DNA of 36,415 nt from Lentisphaeria bacterium (lineage in GTDB: Bacteria; Verrucomicrobiota; Lentisphaeria; Victivallales; UBA1829), in NCBI GenBank assembly GCA_017615635.1, contig JAFZZR010000027.1, positions 1-36,415 of the forward strand, in the 5' to 3' direction. This document shows positions 24,490 to 34,137 of the stretch, in pieces; the stretch's first letter is position 1, and every line of letters begins with the position of its first letter. The position numbers were made by a program, and so were the translations under genes. A model generated the notes under the pieces. The model saw nothing but the letters and a program-made list of their open reading frames with translations, was not told the origin of the DNA and searched no databases.

Positions 24490-25167
24490 GTGGCGCTCCG
24501 CATTGATATCATAACCCTGTTCCCCGACATCTTTTTCGGCCCCTTCAGCGTCAGTATTGTCGACAGGGCCGTCCGGGCGGGACTGGTGGAGATCCATGCG
24601 GTTGATTTACGAGAGTTCACACATGACCGGCACAAGACCGTGGACGATACGCCCTACGGCGGCGGGCCGGGAATGCTGATGAAGCCGGAACCGCTTTTCG
24701 AAGCGGTGAGATCCTTGAAAACTGAACGTTCGCAGGTGATTCTGACGGGGCCGCGCGGCAAGCGCTTCGATCAGAAGGCAGCCGTCTCCCTGGCGGCAAG
24801 CGCGGAACACCTCATTTTCATCTGCGGGCATTATGAAGGCGTGGACGAACGGGTCCGGATGGCGCTGGCCGATGAGGAATACTCCATCGGCGACTACATC
24901 CTGACCAGCGGAAATCTCGCCGCCATGGTGATGACCGACGCCATCGTGCGGCTGCTGCCCGGAGCTCTGGGCGACAGCCGGTCCGGGGTGGAGGAATCCT
25001 TCGGCGGGGAAGGTCTCCTGGAGTTTCCGCAGTATACCCGTCCGCCCGTCTTCGAAGGTCTGGAAACGCCGGAGATCCTGCTTCGGGGCGACCACGGAAA
25101 AGTGGAAGCGTGGCGCCGTGCGGAGTCGTGGAACGAGACGGTGAGGAGACGTCCGGATCTGATTTGA
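24490..25167 (+). CDS. trmD: tRNA (guanine37-N1)-methyltransferase
   Basis: A 225-residue SPOUT-class enzyme that methylates N1 of G37 next to the anticodon, preventing frameshifts. The start is GTG at 24490, two bases after the khpA stop, with AAGGG upstream. Typical TrmD blocks are LRIDIITLFPDIF, YGGGPGMLMKPEP, FICGHYEGVDERV, SIGDYILTSGNLAAMVM and the trefoil-knot SAM-binding region around SRSGVEESF. The length is normal. rimM, which usually precedes trmD in this cluster, is absent. Confidence 0.96.
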   Translation: MALRIDIITLFPDIFFGPFSVSIVDRAVRAGLVEIHAVDLREFTHDRHKTVDDTPYGGGPGMLMKPEPLFEAVRSLKTERSQVILTGPRGKRFDQKAAVSLAASAEHLIFICGHYEGVDERVRMALADEEYSIGDYILTSGNLAAMVMTDAIVRLLPGALGDSRSGVEESFGGEGLLEFPQYTRPPVFEGLETPEILLRGDHGKVEAWRRAESWNETVRRRPDLI

Positions 25168-25201
25168 GCTGACAATTTTTATCATTTACGGAGGTAAAAC
25201 C

Positions 25202-25561
25202 ATGAATGTGATCGACAAGATTGAGAAGGAACAGTGCAAGGCCGAAGTGCCCGAGTTCGCCATCGGCGACACGGTGACGGTCTCCACCAAGATCGTTGAA
25301 GGCAGCAACGAACGCATCCAGAATTTCACGGGCGTCGTCATCGCCAGAAAGAACAGCGGCATCCGCGAGACCTTCACGGTCCGGCGCGTTTCCTTCGGAT
25401 ACGGCGTGGAGAAGGTCTTCCCCATCCACTCGCCCCGCGTCGACAAGATCACCGTCGAGCGCAAAGGCCGCGTCCGCCGTGCGAAGCTCTACTATATCCG
25501 CACCAAGATCGGCAAGAAAGCCAGAGTCAAAGAGCAGAAGTACGTTGCCGCGGACAAGTAA
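25202..25561 (+). CDS. rplS: 50S ribosomal protein L19
   Basis: A 119-residue ribosomal protein of the large subunit located at the subunit interface. Diagnostic blocks are VIDKIEKEQCKAEVPEFAIGD, VRRVSFGYGVEKVFPIHSPRV and KAKLYYIR-like RRAKLYYIRTKIGKKARVKE. CGGAGG upstream of the ATG is a near-perfect ribosome-binding site. It lies 34 bases after trmD and probably overlaps the rnhB start at its 3' end. Confidence 0.97.
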   Translation: MNVIDKIEKEQCKAEVPEFAIGDTVTVSTKIVEGSNERIQNFTGVVIARKNSGIRETFTVRRVSFGYGVEKVFPIHSPRVDKITVERKGRVRRAKLYYIRTKIGKKARVKEQKYVAADK

Positions 25562-26264
25562 GAAGGTCCGGGCGGATTCTTCCGCATCTTCTCCCCGGGG
25601 CGGGGCGGACTTCCTCTCCCCGGAAAGCGAGCTCCTCGTCTATGAACGCGAACTGCGTTCCGGCGGGGAGTTTTGTTTTATCGCCGGGATCGACGAGGCT
25701 GGACGAGGCTGCTGCGCCGGTCCTGTCGTGGCCGCCGCCGTGATCTTCACCGATCCGGACCGGGTCCCCTCCGGCGTATTCGATTCCAAGCAGCTCACCG
25801 AAAAACGGAGGGAAGAGCTCCGCGCGCTCCTTGTTTCGGATCCCTCCGTTTGCTATGCTGTGGCGGAAGTCTCGCCGGAGGAGATCGACGAACTCGACAT
25901 CCTCCGCGCCACCTGGAAGGCCATGCGTCTCGCTCTGGAAGGCGTGATCCCGCCCGCGCAGTTCGCTCTGGTGGACGGCAATCCCGTTCAGGGACTTCCT
26001 CTTCCGTCTCGCTCCATCGTCCAGGGCGATGCCCTCTGCGCCTCCATTGCCGCGGCCAGCATTCTGGCCAAGACTCACCGGGATCATCTCATGGTCCGCG
26101 CCGCGGAACAGTATCCGGAATACGGATTCGAGATCCACAAGGGGTATTGCACGAAACTCTACACGGAACGACTCCGCCGCTTCGGCCCCTGTCCCATCCA
26201 CCGGAAAACCTTCGAGCCTGTGGCTTCGCTGCTGAATCCGCTGGAACAGGGCACGCTCTTCTGA
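25545..26264 (+). CDS. rnhB: ribonuclease HII
   Basis: A cytoplasmic endonuclease that cuts RNA in RNA/DNA hybrids and at single ribonucleotides. Catalytic acids are visible: Asp50-Glu51 in IAGIDEAGRG and Asp144 in FALVDGNP, followed by AAASILAKTHRDHLM and YGFEIHKGYCT. There is no ATG in the right place. I choose the TTG at 25545, which overlaps the last 17 bases of rplS and gives 239 residues; a longer frame to ATG 25296 runs antigenically out of frame through rplS and is unlikely. The motif after the active site reads GRGCCAGPV where GRGPLAGPV is usual. The exact start is uncertain; the identity is not. Confidence 0.9.
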   Translation: MPRTSKKVRADSSASSPRGGADFLSPESELLVYERELRSGGEFCFIAGIDEAGRGCCAGPVVAAAVIFTDPDRVPSGVFDSKQLTEKRREELRALLVSDPSVCYAVAEVSPEEIDELDILRATWKAMRLALEGVIPPAQFALVDGNPVQGLPLPSRSIVQGDALCASIAAASILAKTHRDHLMVRAAEQYPEYGFEIHKGYCTKLYTERLRRFGPCPIHRKTFEPVASLLNPLEQGTLF

Positions 26265-26288
26265 CGCGTACGGGAACTTCCGCTCTTT

Positions 26289-29200
26289 CTACTCCCGGGT
26301 CAGGCGGTCGATGGCCAGTCCGGTTTTCAGGCGCCAGTCATCGACCTCCGCCTGATTCGACCGTTTGAGGATGCCCTCACGGTCCGCCAGAAGTTTTTCG
26401 TATTCGGGGAAACTTTTGCCGTTCGCCCTGACCCGCTGCAGTTCCTTTTCCAGACGGTCCATGTAGGCCACGTCCTCCAGTCCCTCGCGCACGGCGTGGA
26501 GAACTTTGGTCTGAACGGGTTTGCCGTCGATCCCGTACCGGACGGCTCCGTCGTCATAACCGTCTGCGTGATCGAAGGGGTCGCCGTGCGGTTCAAGAGC
26601 ATCCCACAGGGCGATGCCGTCGAGTTTCCGCAGATACGCCTCCCAGGCGTGGAAACGATAGTAGCTGAGGATCGGAAGTTTGTCCATGTGGATATTGCAG
26701 CGGTAGCTCCACACTTCGCATCCTTTCTGCTTGAGGCGGCGGATGACGTCCGGTCCGCGATTCGGGTCAAAGACCAGATTGCCGATCACGGTCCAGAACT
26801 TGAAGAACTCCGGCAGCTTCGCCGCTTCGATGTCGTCCATGGTCGCTCCGGTGGGCGGCGGCGTGCTCAGATAGACGGCCTGAAACCACCAGTCTTTTTT
26901 GAGATCCATTATTTTCTGTCGGCTCTCCGCGTTTTTCGGAATATGTTTTTTGACGAATTCATCGGCAATAAAGGCTTTGAACACGTAGTCGCGCGGCTGG
27001 AATCCCATCTTCTCCATGCGCTCCGACATCAGCTCGTACCAGCGGATGTCGGAAGGCAGATTCCACCCGAAGACAAACTTCATTTTCAGTTTTTGGGCCG
27101 TATCGAAGAACTCCTGATTGGCTGTACGGACCAGGTCCTCGCGGAACGAGACTCCTTCGGGCAGTTTGTTCAGTCCGGTCTCCGTCCGGAAACCTCGGGT
27201 ATAATGGAATCCCTGAGTCCAGCCGTGCGTCATGTGGAATGCATGGACCAGCCGGAGGAGCGCGGCCTCGTCGTAGTTACACATATTCGGTCCCCACATA
27301 AACGACTGAAGAGGCCATTCATGGGTCTCCGGCAAAGCGAAATTCCAGACGGTCGCCGAGACGGGGATGCGCCGCGAGGCCGCGGAAACATCGTATGCGG
27401 GTTTGAGCAGGATCTCCGTTTCATAGCGGCCGGGAGGCACGCCCCGGGAATCGAACACGATCCACACACGGACGGATTTCCCCGGGGCCACATGGATGTA
27501 ATTGCCGTCCGTCCGGATCAGCGGGGCGCTGTACACGTTGCCCGCATCGGCGGTGAATTCTTCTGTGTAGACTTCGAACTTATCGCGGGAAATGAATACG
27601 CCATTTTTCTGGACGGATCGCGGAACCGCGCGCAGATCCAGCGCATTTCCGCAGAGAAGCCCGGAAACGATCAGGCAGACCGCCTCCCGTTCGTTGCCTG
27701 CCTGGCGGAAATCCAGACGAAGGGGCGCATCCGCGTTCCAGCGGACGGGGGGCAGCGCGGCGGGAGATCCGTATTCCCATGGCGAGGTCTGCCACACGAG
27801 GAAGCGTTTTTCGTCCGCGTATTTCTGAAAGCCGGCGATATGCCGAGCCGCATCCCGGCACTCTTCCGCGGAAACCGTCGTTCCTTCCTCCAGCGCCTTT
27901 TTCAGGGCGGCATCGAAGGAATCCATCTTATCCAGAAAACGGTCCAGCGAAACAAACGCTCCGCGATACACGGGGTGTTCCACATCGGAACAGACGGAAA
28001 GCGCATTTTTCAGCATGACCGCTTCCCTCTTCATTTTCGCGATGCCGGGCGCGGCATGGACGAATCCGGCCGGCAGCATCGCCATGCCCGCCTCGCCGGA
28101 AGAATTTTTCGCCAGGACCGCGATCCGGAGAAGTCCGGGATCGTTCACCGGAATTTTCAGCGGGACTTTGACCGATTCCTCCGCTTTGACCAGGATCGGC
28201 TGTTCGGAAATCCGGCTCCATTTTCCTTCCCGGTTCTGCGCCTGAACGGTCAGCGTTCCGGAAAAATCCGTCTTGCCCGGATTCTCCAGAGCCGCTTCCG
28301 CGAGGTTCACCCCCGGAAGAAACGAATCTTTGTCAAGCGTGATGCGGAGAGCGGAATCCGCCTTCGACATGGCGCCGAACAGCAGCTTTCCGATTTGTTC
28401 CCGGCGGTTGTTCCCTCTCTGCTTCATGATCGGGAATGAACCCCGGTCCGGCGGACTGCAGACGGTCCGGTTGAACCGGAATCCGATGTAATCGCCGGAG
28501 AATGGTTTTGCCATTTCGAAGGAGGTGAACGGGATCTTGAACTCCAGTTCCCATCGGTCGGAAAGACGGCGTGCCCGGATCGTGCGATTCGGCAGCTGAA
28601 TTTTCTGTGCGTAGTCCTTGAAGTCCGTCAGGCAGCCCAGCGCATTCACGATCAGCTGATAGAATCCGCCCCGCGGCCCCGGAATATCGAAGAAAAGTTC
28701 AAGGTTGTCATCGTTCCAGAGAGGCTGTTCATCCTGATCGTACTGCGCCGCCAGCTGCGCCATATCCTGCCGGCACACCGCCCCGATGTACAGCGCGGTA
28801 TTGGAATAAAGCAGCCGGATCTCCGTCCGGTGCTTCATGGATTCTCCCCGGATCGTCTTCATTTCGGGGAGAAGCACGGCCTCTTTCCAGACCTCCTTCT
28901 CCATATCGCCGTCCACCTGAAAATCACGGGCGATGAACGGTACGGTAACGGTTTCCTCCGCATCGGTCCTGACGAACATGGATGCGCCGTCTTCCTTCAC
29001 GTCCGCCGGTTCATACGTCCGGAACTCTCCGGCCCGTGCTGCGGGATCCGGGAATGGCTTTCCCTCCATATTCGACTCGAAGTCCTGTTTGATCTGTTCC
29101 GGAGTCAGGGCAATCCTGAGGATCCGCACTTCGTCCATCAGAGACTGGGCATTCCAGCCTTTCGGACCACCGAGCATGATCTGTTCAGGCATGAGCCTGT

Positions 29201-29819
29201 CTCGATCGGAAATTCTTCCCTCATCCGCCATTTTCCCGTTTACATAGAAGCGGCGAATATCCTCTTCCGCATCCCAGGTGACCGCAAGCTGGATCCATCC
29301 GTCGCTGCGCTCACAGACGACCGGGATCTCCTTTTCCCGCCAGCCGTTAAAGCCGAAGGAACTGATCTTTCCCCGCTTCCGGATATGGAAGTACTCCCAG
29401 TTGAACGACCCCCACTTTTCCGCTGTCGGGATCTGCTGAAAAAATACCCGTGAATCGGGACCTCCGTTCCCCTGCCATTGAGGCCGTACCCACATCTGGA
29501 TCGTTCCCGCCTCCGGATCGTAGTTCCCCGCCGCAGGCAGAAGATAAAACTTTCCGGATCCGTTCAGATCCAAAGCCTCCTGACGACCTCCGCTTGCGAA
29601 CGGAAACCCTTTCGATCCCTCCGTGATCCGTGCGGGACACCGCATCCCTTCCGTATTCCCGGCAGCCGGGTCCGTACTTTGATCGAAGTGCGCCAGGAAC
29701 AGCACGTCCGACGGCGCGACCTGTACGGGTTCCGCGGAAAAAAGGATCAGGCCCCCTGACAGGGAAAAGAAGGTGACTGCAAGGTTTTTCACGTGTGTGA
29801 AAGAGTGTTTCTTTCTCAT
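26289..29819 (-). CDS. large secreted LamG/CBM9/GH123-like (DUF4091) protein
   Basis: A 1176-residue secreted protein from the ATG at 29819 (an in-frame ATG at 29837 adds six residues). A signal peptide covers about residues 1-29. A LamG-like lectin sandwich follows (TIQMWVRPQW, DGWIQLAVTWDAEEDIRRFYVNGK, SLMDEVRILRIAL), then a CBM9-like domain (VDGDMEKEVWKEAVLL, NDDNLELFFDI, ELEFKIPFTSF), a middle Ig-like/helical part, a beta sandwich (ARPVRVWIVFDSRG-like CVRVWIVFDSRGVPPGRYE region), and a barrel resembling GH123 with an Asp953-Glu954 pair in KAFIADEF. The C-terminus (AVREGLEDVAYMDRLEKEL) is DUF4091-like. GH123 enzymes act on N-acetylgalactosaminides by substrate assistance; the true substrate here is unknown. 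It is last in the pseudopilin operon. Confidence 0.75.
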   Translation of the reverse strand: MRKKHSFTHVKNLAVTFFSLSGGLILFSAEPVQVAPSDVLFLAHFDQSTDPAAGNTEGMRCPARITEGSKGFPFASGGRQEALDLNGSGKFYLLPAAGNYDPEAGTIQMWVRPQWQGNGGPDSRVFFQQIPTAEKWGSFNWEYFHIRKRGKISSFGFNGWREKEIPVVCERSDGWIQLAVTWDAEEDIRRFYVNGKMADEGRISDRDRLMPEQIMLGGPKGWNAQSLMDEVRILRIALTPEQIKQDFESNMEGKPFPDPAARAGEFRTYEPADVKEDGASMFVRTDAEETVTVPFIARDFQVDGDMEKEVWKEAVLLPEMKTIRGESMKHRTEIRLLYSNTALYIGAVCRQDMAQLAAQYDQDEQPLWNDDNLELFFDIPGPRGGFYQLIVNALGCLTDFKDYAQKIQLPNRTIRARRLSDRWELEFKIPFTSFEMAKPFSGDYIGFRFNRTVCSPPDRGSFPIMKQRGNNRREQIGKLLFGAMSKADSALRITLDKDSFLPGVNLAEAALENPGKTDFSGTLTVQAQNREGKWSRISEQPILVKAEESVKVPLKIPVNDPGLLRIAVLAKNSSGEAGMAMLPAGFVHAAPGIAKMKREAVMLKNALSVCSDVEHPVYRGAFVSLDRFLDKMDSFDAALKKALEEGTTVSAEECRDAARHIAGFQKYADEKRFLVWQTSPWEYGSPAALPPVRWNADAPLRLDFRQAGNEREAVCLIVSGLLCGNALDLRAVPRSVQKNGVFISRDKFEVYTEEFTADAGNVYSAPLIRTDGNYIHVAPGKSVRVWIVFDSRGVPPGRYETEILLKPAYDVSAASRRIPVSATVWNFALPETHEWPLQSFMWGPNMCNYDEAALLRLVHAFHMTHGWTQGFHYTRGFRTETGLNKLPEGVSFREDLVRTANQEFFDTAQKLKMKFVFGWNLPSDIRWYELMSERMEKMGFQPRDYVFKAFIADEFVKKHIPKNAESRQKIMDLKKDWWFQAVYLSTPPPTGATMDDIEAAKLPEFFKFWTVIGNLVFDPNRGPDVIRRLKQKGCEVWSYRCNIHMDKLPILSYYRFHAWEAYLRKLDGIALWDALEPHGDPFDHADGYDDGAVRYGIDGKPVQTKVLHAVREGLEDVAYMDRLEKELQRVRANGKSFPEYEKLLADREGILKRSNQAEVDDWRLKTGLAIDRLTRE

Positions 29820-29861
29820 TTTTTCATCCACTTCCATCTTATTTCAGAAGACCCATATCAT

Positions 29862-30611
29862 CTATAATGAGCCCAGCTTGGTAAGGATACCTTTCTGGCT
29901 GTAAAATCCGTTCGAGGCTTTCATTGAGTACAGATCCACGGGATCCATTGTGGATACATGCCCGTCCCAAAAGCCAATATTGTAGCGTTTTTCGTGTCTG
30001 GCATGAAGTCTTGAAACCACGGCATTGTCAGCGACTATAGAATAAATTTCATGCCCCTGGTTGAACACACCCGTAGTTATACTTGTGGACCTCAAAGAAT
30101 CTCCGATGATCGGGCGGCTGGCGGGTGAGAGGGTGTAATAGACCACACTGTTTCCATATCCGCTATGCAGTTTTTTCCCCGTATCGAACTTCATGTACGC
30201 CCCTGACCCTTCAATGAACATGCCGAACGTGGTGCTGAATCGTCCCCGATAGGGGCTCGAACTCCCGTCATAAGGAAGGACGGGACAGGAAATAACATCT
30301 TTCCACCCAGGCATTTTATTCCAGTTTGTGATTCCGCCGGCAAGAACCCGGCTCCAGGGCCAATCGTTACTCCAGTAGGCAGGGATTGTTCCATCGTGGT
30401 CGTCAGCATATTGCATGAGCAGAAGCATGGTCTGTTTCTGATTCGAAAGACATTGCGTTGTCATGGCCTGTCCCTTGACTTTGCTCAACGAAGGCAGAAT
30501 CATCCCCGCGAGGATGGCGATGATGGCGATGACTACGAGAAGTTCGATCAGCGTAAAACGTCCGCATTTTACGCAGATATGAGTTGCTGTTTTCACTGTA
30601 AGATTCCGCAT
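29862..30611 (-). CDS. type II pseudopilin-like protein A (prepilin-type N-terminus)
   Basis: A 249-residue protein with a prepilin N-methylation segment: [19 protein letters not shown], a class III signal in which Phe+1 and Glu+5 are present but -1 is Arg instead of Gly. An alpha-helix with SNQKQTMLLLMQYADDHDG follows. The C-terminal ARHEKRYNIGFWDGHV is the H-x(n)-DGH motif seen in PVC-group pseudopilin-like proteins. It is a close tandem duplicate of the next gene upstream (TTFGMFIEGSG versus [20 protein letters not shown] versus GRPIFGDSL). GGGAG lies upstream of the ATG, which is six bases after the neighbour's stop. The base composition looks AT-richer than the translation operon. The role is inferred: an extracellular or periplasmic filament or substrate adaptor. 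Confidence 0.85.
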   Translation of the reverse strand: MRNLTVKTATHICVKCGRFTLIELLVVIAIIAILAGMILPSLSKVKGQAMTTQCLSNQKQTMLLLMQYADDHDGTIPAYWSNDWPWSRVLAGGITNWNKMPGWKDVISCPVLPYDGSSSPYRGRFSTTFGMFIEGSGAYMKFDTGKKLHSGYGNSVVYYTLSPASRPIIGDSLRSTSITTGVFNQGHEIYSIVADNAVVSRLHARHEKRYNIGFWDGHVSTMDPVDLYSMKASNGFYSQKGILTKLGSL

Positions 30612-30617
30612 TTTACA

Positions 30618-31439
30618 TTACTCCCAGTTTCCCAGGGGGACCGTGACTCCGCCAAGCTCCGCGTAGTATTTGATGATTTTTGCCGAATGCAGTTCATCCG
30701 GGAGCGTTGCGGATGAATGTCCGTCCATGAATGCCATGTTCATGCGCTTGTTGTGCCGTGCGTGCAGCCGGCCTAGCGCGCTGCCGTCGTTACAGGTGTA
30801 AACCTGGGATCTCTGATTCTGGGATCCGTACGTTATGCTTTCTTCATGGAGCGAGTCGCCGAAAATAGGACGTCCCGAAGGCGGCAGCGTATAAAAATTG
30901 GCATGATATCCGCCATCGATCGGCGAGCCGGTGGCGAAATTCATCCAGCGGCCCGATGCCTCGATCAGCATCCCGTAGGTGGTTTCGAACCAGTTCCTGT
31001 AAGGCTTCTGGCTGCCCCACCGGATGTAGGGAACGGATGGACAGGAGGCCACATTTTTCCAGGCAGGCGCCTTTTCCCACATTTTTGAGATCGACGACCC
31101 GGACGGATTCCCGCACAGTGTATAGAGCCATGGGAAATCCAGCGTACTGTCATAATAGCTGGGGATCCTGCCGTTGTTGTCGTCGGCATACATCTGGACA
31201 ACGAGCATCAGCTGTTTCTGATTCGAGCCGCACTGCGTCGTCAGGGCCATGCCTTTGGCTTTTGACAGCGCGGGCAGAAGCATGCCCGCGAGGATCGCGA
31301 TGATCGCGATCACGACCAGAAGCTCGATCAGCGTGAATCGCTTCAGGTATGAGGTATGATCCTCCTTCGCACTGCGTGCTATGGAGGACAAGGATATGAA
31401 GTATGAGGTTCTTAATGCAGGTTCCCGGTTCGTCATCAT
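30618..31439 (-). CDS. type II pseudopilin-like protein B (prepilin-type N-terminus)
   Basis: A 273-residue protein with a long basic leader (about 34 residues) before [19 protein letters not shown]. The -1 residue is Arg (LKRFTLIE). The body shares the pattern of protein [45 protein letters not shown], and the C-terminal [19 protein letters not shown] motif. AAAGGA, inside the end of the preceding gene, lies eight bases before the ATG, and the gene starts two bases after that gene's stop, showing tight coupling. ATG 31436 is an alternative. The two genes are clearly duplicates that have diverged in the middle region. Confidence 0.85.
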   Translation of the reverse strand: MMTNREPALRTSYFISLSSIARSAKEDHTSYLKRFTLIELLVVIAIIAILAGMLLPALSKAKGMALTTQCGSNQKQLMLVVQMYADDNNGRIPSYYDSTLDFPWLYTLCGNPSGSSISKMWEKAPAWKNVASCPSVPYIRWGSQKPYRNWFETTYGMLIEASGRWMNFATGSPIDGGYHANFYTLPPSGRPIFGDSLHEESITYGSQNQRSQVYTCNDGSALGRLHARHNKRMNMAFMDGHSSATLPDELHSAKIIKYYAELGGVTVPLGNWE

Positions 31440-31441
31440 GA

Positions 31442-34108
31442 TTACAGTCCTTTCTGATTTTTGGTTCTCATTGTAAGTTGTGCGGATCCCAGTATTCGAA
31501 TCAGATCTTCACAATCTGTGTGAAGACTGTTACACTGCCGTTCTGTGAGGTTTTTTGAGGTGAAGAGAAGACGCCGCCAGTAAGACGTCTCCCGTGCTTC
31601 CTTGTATGCAATGGAAATCTTTGCCTGAAACTCCGTCTTATTTTCCGTTTCGTCGGTAAAGTAGGGCCTGATTGCCGCATAGTTCAGAAGCAGGTCATCC
31701 GTCTGTTCCGGGGGCGCGGCAAACGTTATATCGGTTTGTGGAGCTTTGGCCGTGAAAATGCACTTCAGACTCAAAAAGCCCCGTGAATGGATTTTCCGGA
31801 GTTCGACCCGATCCGCATTGGAAAGTGAAACGCTGATTTCAGGCCGGAGATTATTGTCTGTTTTGCCGCTCTCCGCCATTTTTCGCTCGGCAACGATGCA
31901 CGTCACGCTGTAGCGGCGGCCCGGAATCAGCCCGGCTGCCGTCTGACTGACGGCGCTGCCGGGCGACAGCACGGCGGCGGTATCGCCCAGCGTCTTCTTC
32001 TGCTCTTTGACTTCGCCGCGTCCCCACTTTCGGCCCTGCATGGTTCCGAGCATTTCGAATATTCCGGTATTGACGTTTCCGACTGTTGTCCAGTGTTCCA
32101 GATCATCGGTGAAATCACCGTTCTTCAAGTAATCCGTTTTCAGCCGGAAGCCGTACTTTTCCGAGAGAAGCTCTTTTCGTCCTTCGATTCCGTAATGCCG
32201 GAAGAGTTTCCCAACCCAGCGCACCATCTCCTCATCTGCGTCTCGAATGGAGTACACGCCGATTCCGTACAGGTCTTCGAAGACAGGATCGGCGGCACAC
32301 ATCCGGAAATAAAGGTCAATGCCGACTTTCGGATCGCATTCCGGGTCGGATATCAGCAAAATCGAACTGCGGGGTGTGAAATAGGTACCGGCCGTCATCA
32401 TCAGGTGTTTTACGTAACCGGGAAAATAGCTTTGGACAAGTTCCACGCTCCGGCGATAGCCGGCAAGTTCCATTTCCATCAGTTTTTCATCGGCCCAGAG
32501 GCGGCAGTAGGCTTCGGCCAGAATCTTGCCCTGTCCGTTCGAAGCATTCGCAGCGGCGGCAATCAAGGAGGTATGGATCTGGGGCGCGAAAAAACGTCCG
32601 CCCCATTCGGACCAGATGCGGACCGGTTTCGGGAGATTCTGAAGCTGCCACAGTGCTTCGGAAAACGCCTGGATCATGGGGCCGGACGAACTGGGATTCA
32701 GTTCGTCATAAACAAGACCGCAGCCGTCATACAGAAGAAACGGGTTATGCCGAAAATCATCGGCCAGCTGAAGCGGATCGTATTTTTTTCGGGTGTGCAC
32801 GCCGCTGTTGCACAAAATCCTGCGTCCGGACTTCAGCAATTTTGCCAGATACTCTTTCCTGCTTTTCCGGGGATTCCAGAAGACGGTGGACGAGGCCATA
32901 TTGACCTGCGGGAGCAGATGCTTCATCCAGAATGCTTCATTGTATTCCGGACTGTCCATTGCAAAGGCCAGCAGTTCCGGGATCTTTCGAATCATTTCGG
33001 GCGCTCCGGCTTTCGGATCCAGCCTGATTTCATGGGAACCTGCCGAAATCAGGCACATGAATTCGCGGACTCCGCCGACCTCGAGGCCGGAGAGGGGCTG
33101 TCCGTCCACCTGGATTTCCGATGCTGCCGACTTCATATACATCCAGCCGCCCTCCGCGAAGGAAAAGACATACCGGCCCGGTTCGATTTTCCGGCAGGCA
33201 ATTTCCGATACCAGATTGTTCAGACGGCGGGCAGGCTGTTCAACCGGTCCCAGAATGTTGACGGTGTAACTCCCTGCCGGAAGAAATCCCGACCCGTCTC
33301 CCTGATCAATTTCCACTTTCATGACAGCGGGCCCTGCCGGAAGTTTCGGAAAGGTCAGTTTCGCCCGGTGATCGGAGAGTTCGCTTTTTGCCTCCGAAGC
33401 CGCGCTGGAGGCCGGTGTAATGGTACAGCGGATCTGCCCCGACGGCGTGTTCGGCCAGAAGAAATCGATATCGGCGTTCCTCGAAGGAATTTCTGTGAGT
33501 CGAGGTGAAACGGGAACGGCCCGGACATTGTCCAACAGAGTCTTCCCGTGTCGCGAAAATTCCCCGGCCTTGGCGGAAAGCGGGATCAGGAAGGGCGAAG
33601 CCACATCCAGCCGGCCGGAGGCTTCGGTGGCAAAGATGGTGAAATCATAGAACTGTGAATTGCGGAAATAGCCGGGCCTTTGGGTATCCGGCGGAGGACA
33701 GGTGACCGTCGCCGTCAGCTTTACCCATTCACCGTTCGTGTCGGCGGGAACAGAGAGGACGCCCCGCTCGTCGATCCAGCCGAAATTGTAAATGACAATG
33801 CCGCCTCGGGTACAGTGAAAATCCTTTGTCCGCACCCAGGCTCCGATTTCATACGATTCTTCCGGAACCAGACGAATTCCACCCTGTGCGTAACTCACCA
33901 GACCGCTGAGATCCAGCCGGACCGCATTCTCTTTCTGCGGTCCCTGATTCGGCAGCAGCGTTACGGCACCGGGATGTCCCGCCAGATTTGTCCCCCAGTC
34001 CATGGGGTAAGGACCGTACAGACGCTGAAAGTCCGCATTGTTGAGGAGATTCTGGGCACTGAGAGCGAAGCACGCTGCGACCAGCAGACTCGTCAGAAGT
34101 CTTTTCAT
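31442..34108 (-). CDS. 888-residue secreted protein of unrecognised family, probably glycan-binding or glycan-active
   Basis: A signal peptide ([19 protein letters not shown], cleavage near residue 19) is followed by a beta-rich domain like CBM4/galactose-binding modules ([31 protein letters not shown] and [14 protein letters not shown], about 20-200). A middle beta region and an alpha/beta region follow (about 390-680), with an Asp468-Glu469 pair in [15 protein letters not shown] and blocks such as IWSEWGGRF and [15 protein letters not shown] second CBM-like domain ([14 protein letters not shown], then RRYSVTCIV) ends near 840. I do not recognise the central domain; a TIM-barrel hydrolase is a guess. 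GAGGT is a good ribosome-binding site. The gene lies between two pseudopilin genes and is tightly coupled to the next. Confidence 0.7.
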   Translation of the reverse strand: MKRLLTSLLVAACFALSAQNLLNNADFQRLYGPYPMDWGTNLAGHPGAVTLLPNQGPQKENAVRLDLSGLVSYAQGGIRLVPEESYEIGAWVRTKDFHCTRGGIVIYNFGWIDERGVLSVPADTNGEWVKLTATVTCPPPDTQRPGYFRNSQFYDFTIFATEASGRLDVASPFLIPLSAKAGEFSRHGKTLLDNVRAVPVSPRLTEIPSRNADIDFFWPNTPSGQIRCTITPASSAASEAKSELSDHRAKLTFPKLPAGPAVMKVEIDQGDGSGFLPAGSYTVNILGPVEQPARRLNNLVSEIACRKIEPGRYVFSFAEGGWMYMKSAASEIQVDGQPLSGLEVGGVREFMCLISAGSHEIRLDPKAGAPEMIRKIPELLAFAMDSPEYNEAFWMKHLLPQVNMASSTVFWNPRKSRKEYLAKLLKSGRRILCNSGVHTRKKYDPLQLADDFRHNPFLLYDGCGLVYDELNPSSSGPMIQAFSEALWQLQNLPKPVRIWSEWGGRFFAPQIHTSLIAAAANASNGQGKILAEAYCRLWADEKLMEMELAGYRRSVELVQSYFPGYVKHLMMTAGTYFTPRSSILLISDPECDPKVGIDLYFRMCAADPVFEDLYGIGVYSIRDADEEMVRWVGKLFRHYGIEGRKELLSEKYGFRLKTDYLKNGDFTDDLEHWTTVGNVNTGIFEMLGTMQGRKWGRGEVKEQKKTLGDTAAVLSPGSAVSQTAAGLIPGRRYSVTCIVAERKMAESGKTDNNLRPEISVSLSNADRVELRKIHSRGFLSLKCIFTAKAPQTDITFAAPPEQTDDLLLNYAAIRPYFTDETENKTEFQAKISIAYKEARETSYWRRLLFTSKNLTERQCNSLHTDCEDLIRILGSAQLTMRTKNQKGL

Positions 34109-34137
34109 GGTTTTACCTCGTCGCTGTATGACAAGCT

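Noticed and set aside
25296..25544. ATG extension of rnhB upstream into rplS.
   Set aside because: This part is out of frame inside rplS, and its Ser/Arg-rich translation lacks any RNase HII feature.
26496..28439. A 647-codon open frame on the + strand opposite the GH123-like gene.
   Set aside because: Antisense to a protein with signal peptide and recognisable domains, and rich in Arg/His without a recognisable domain.
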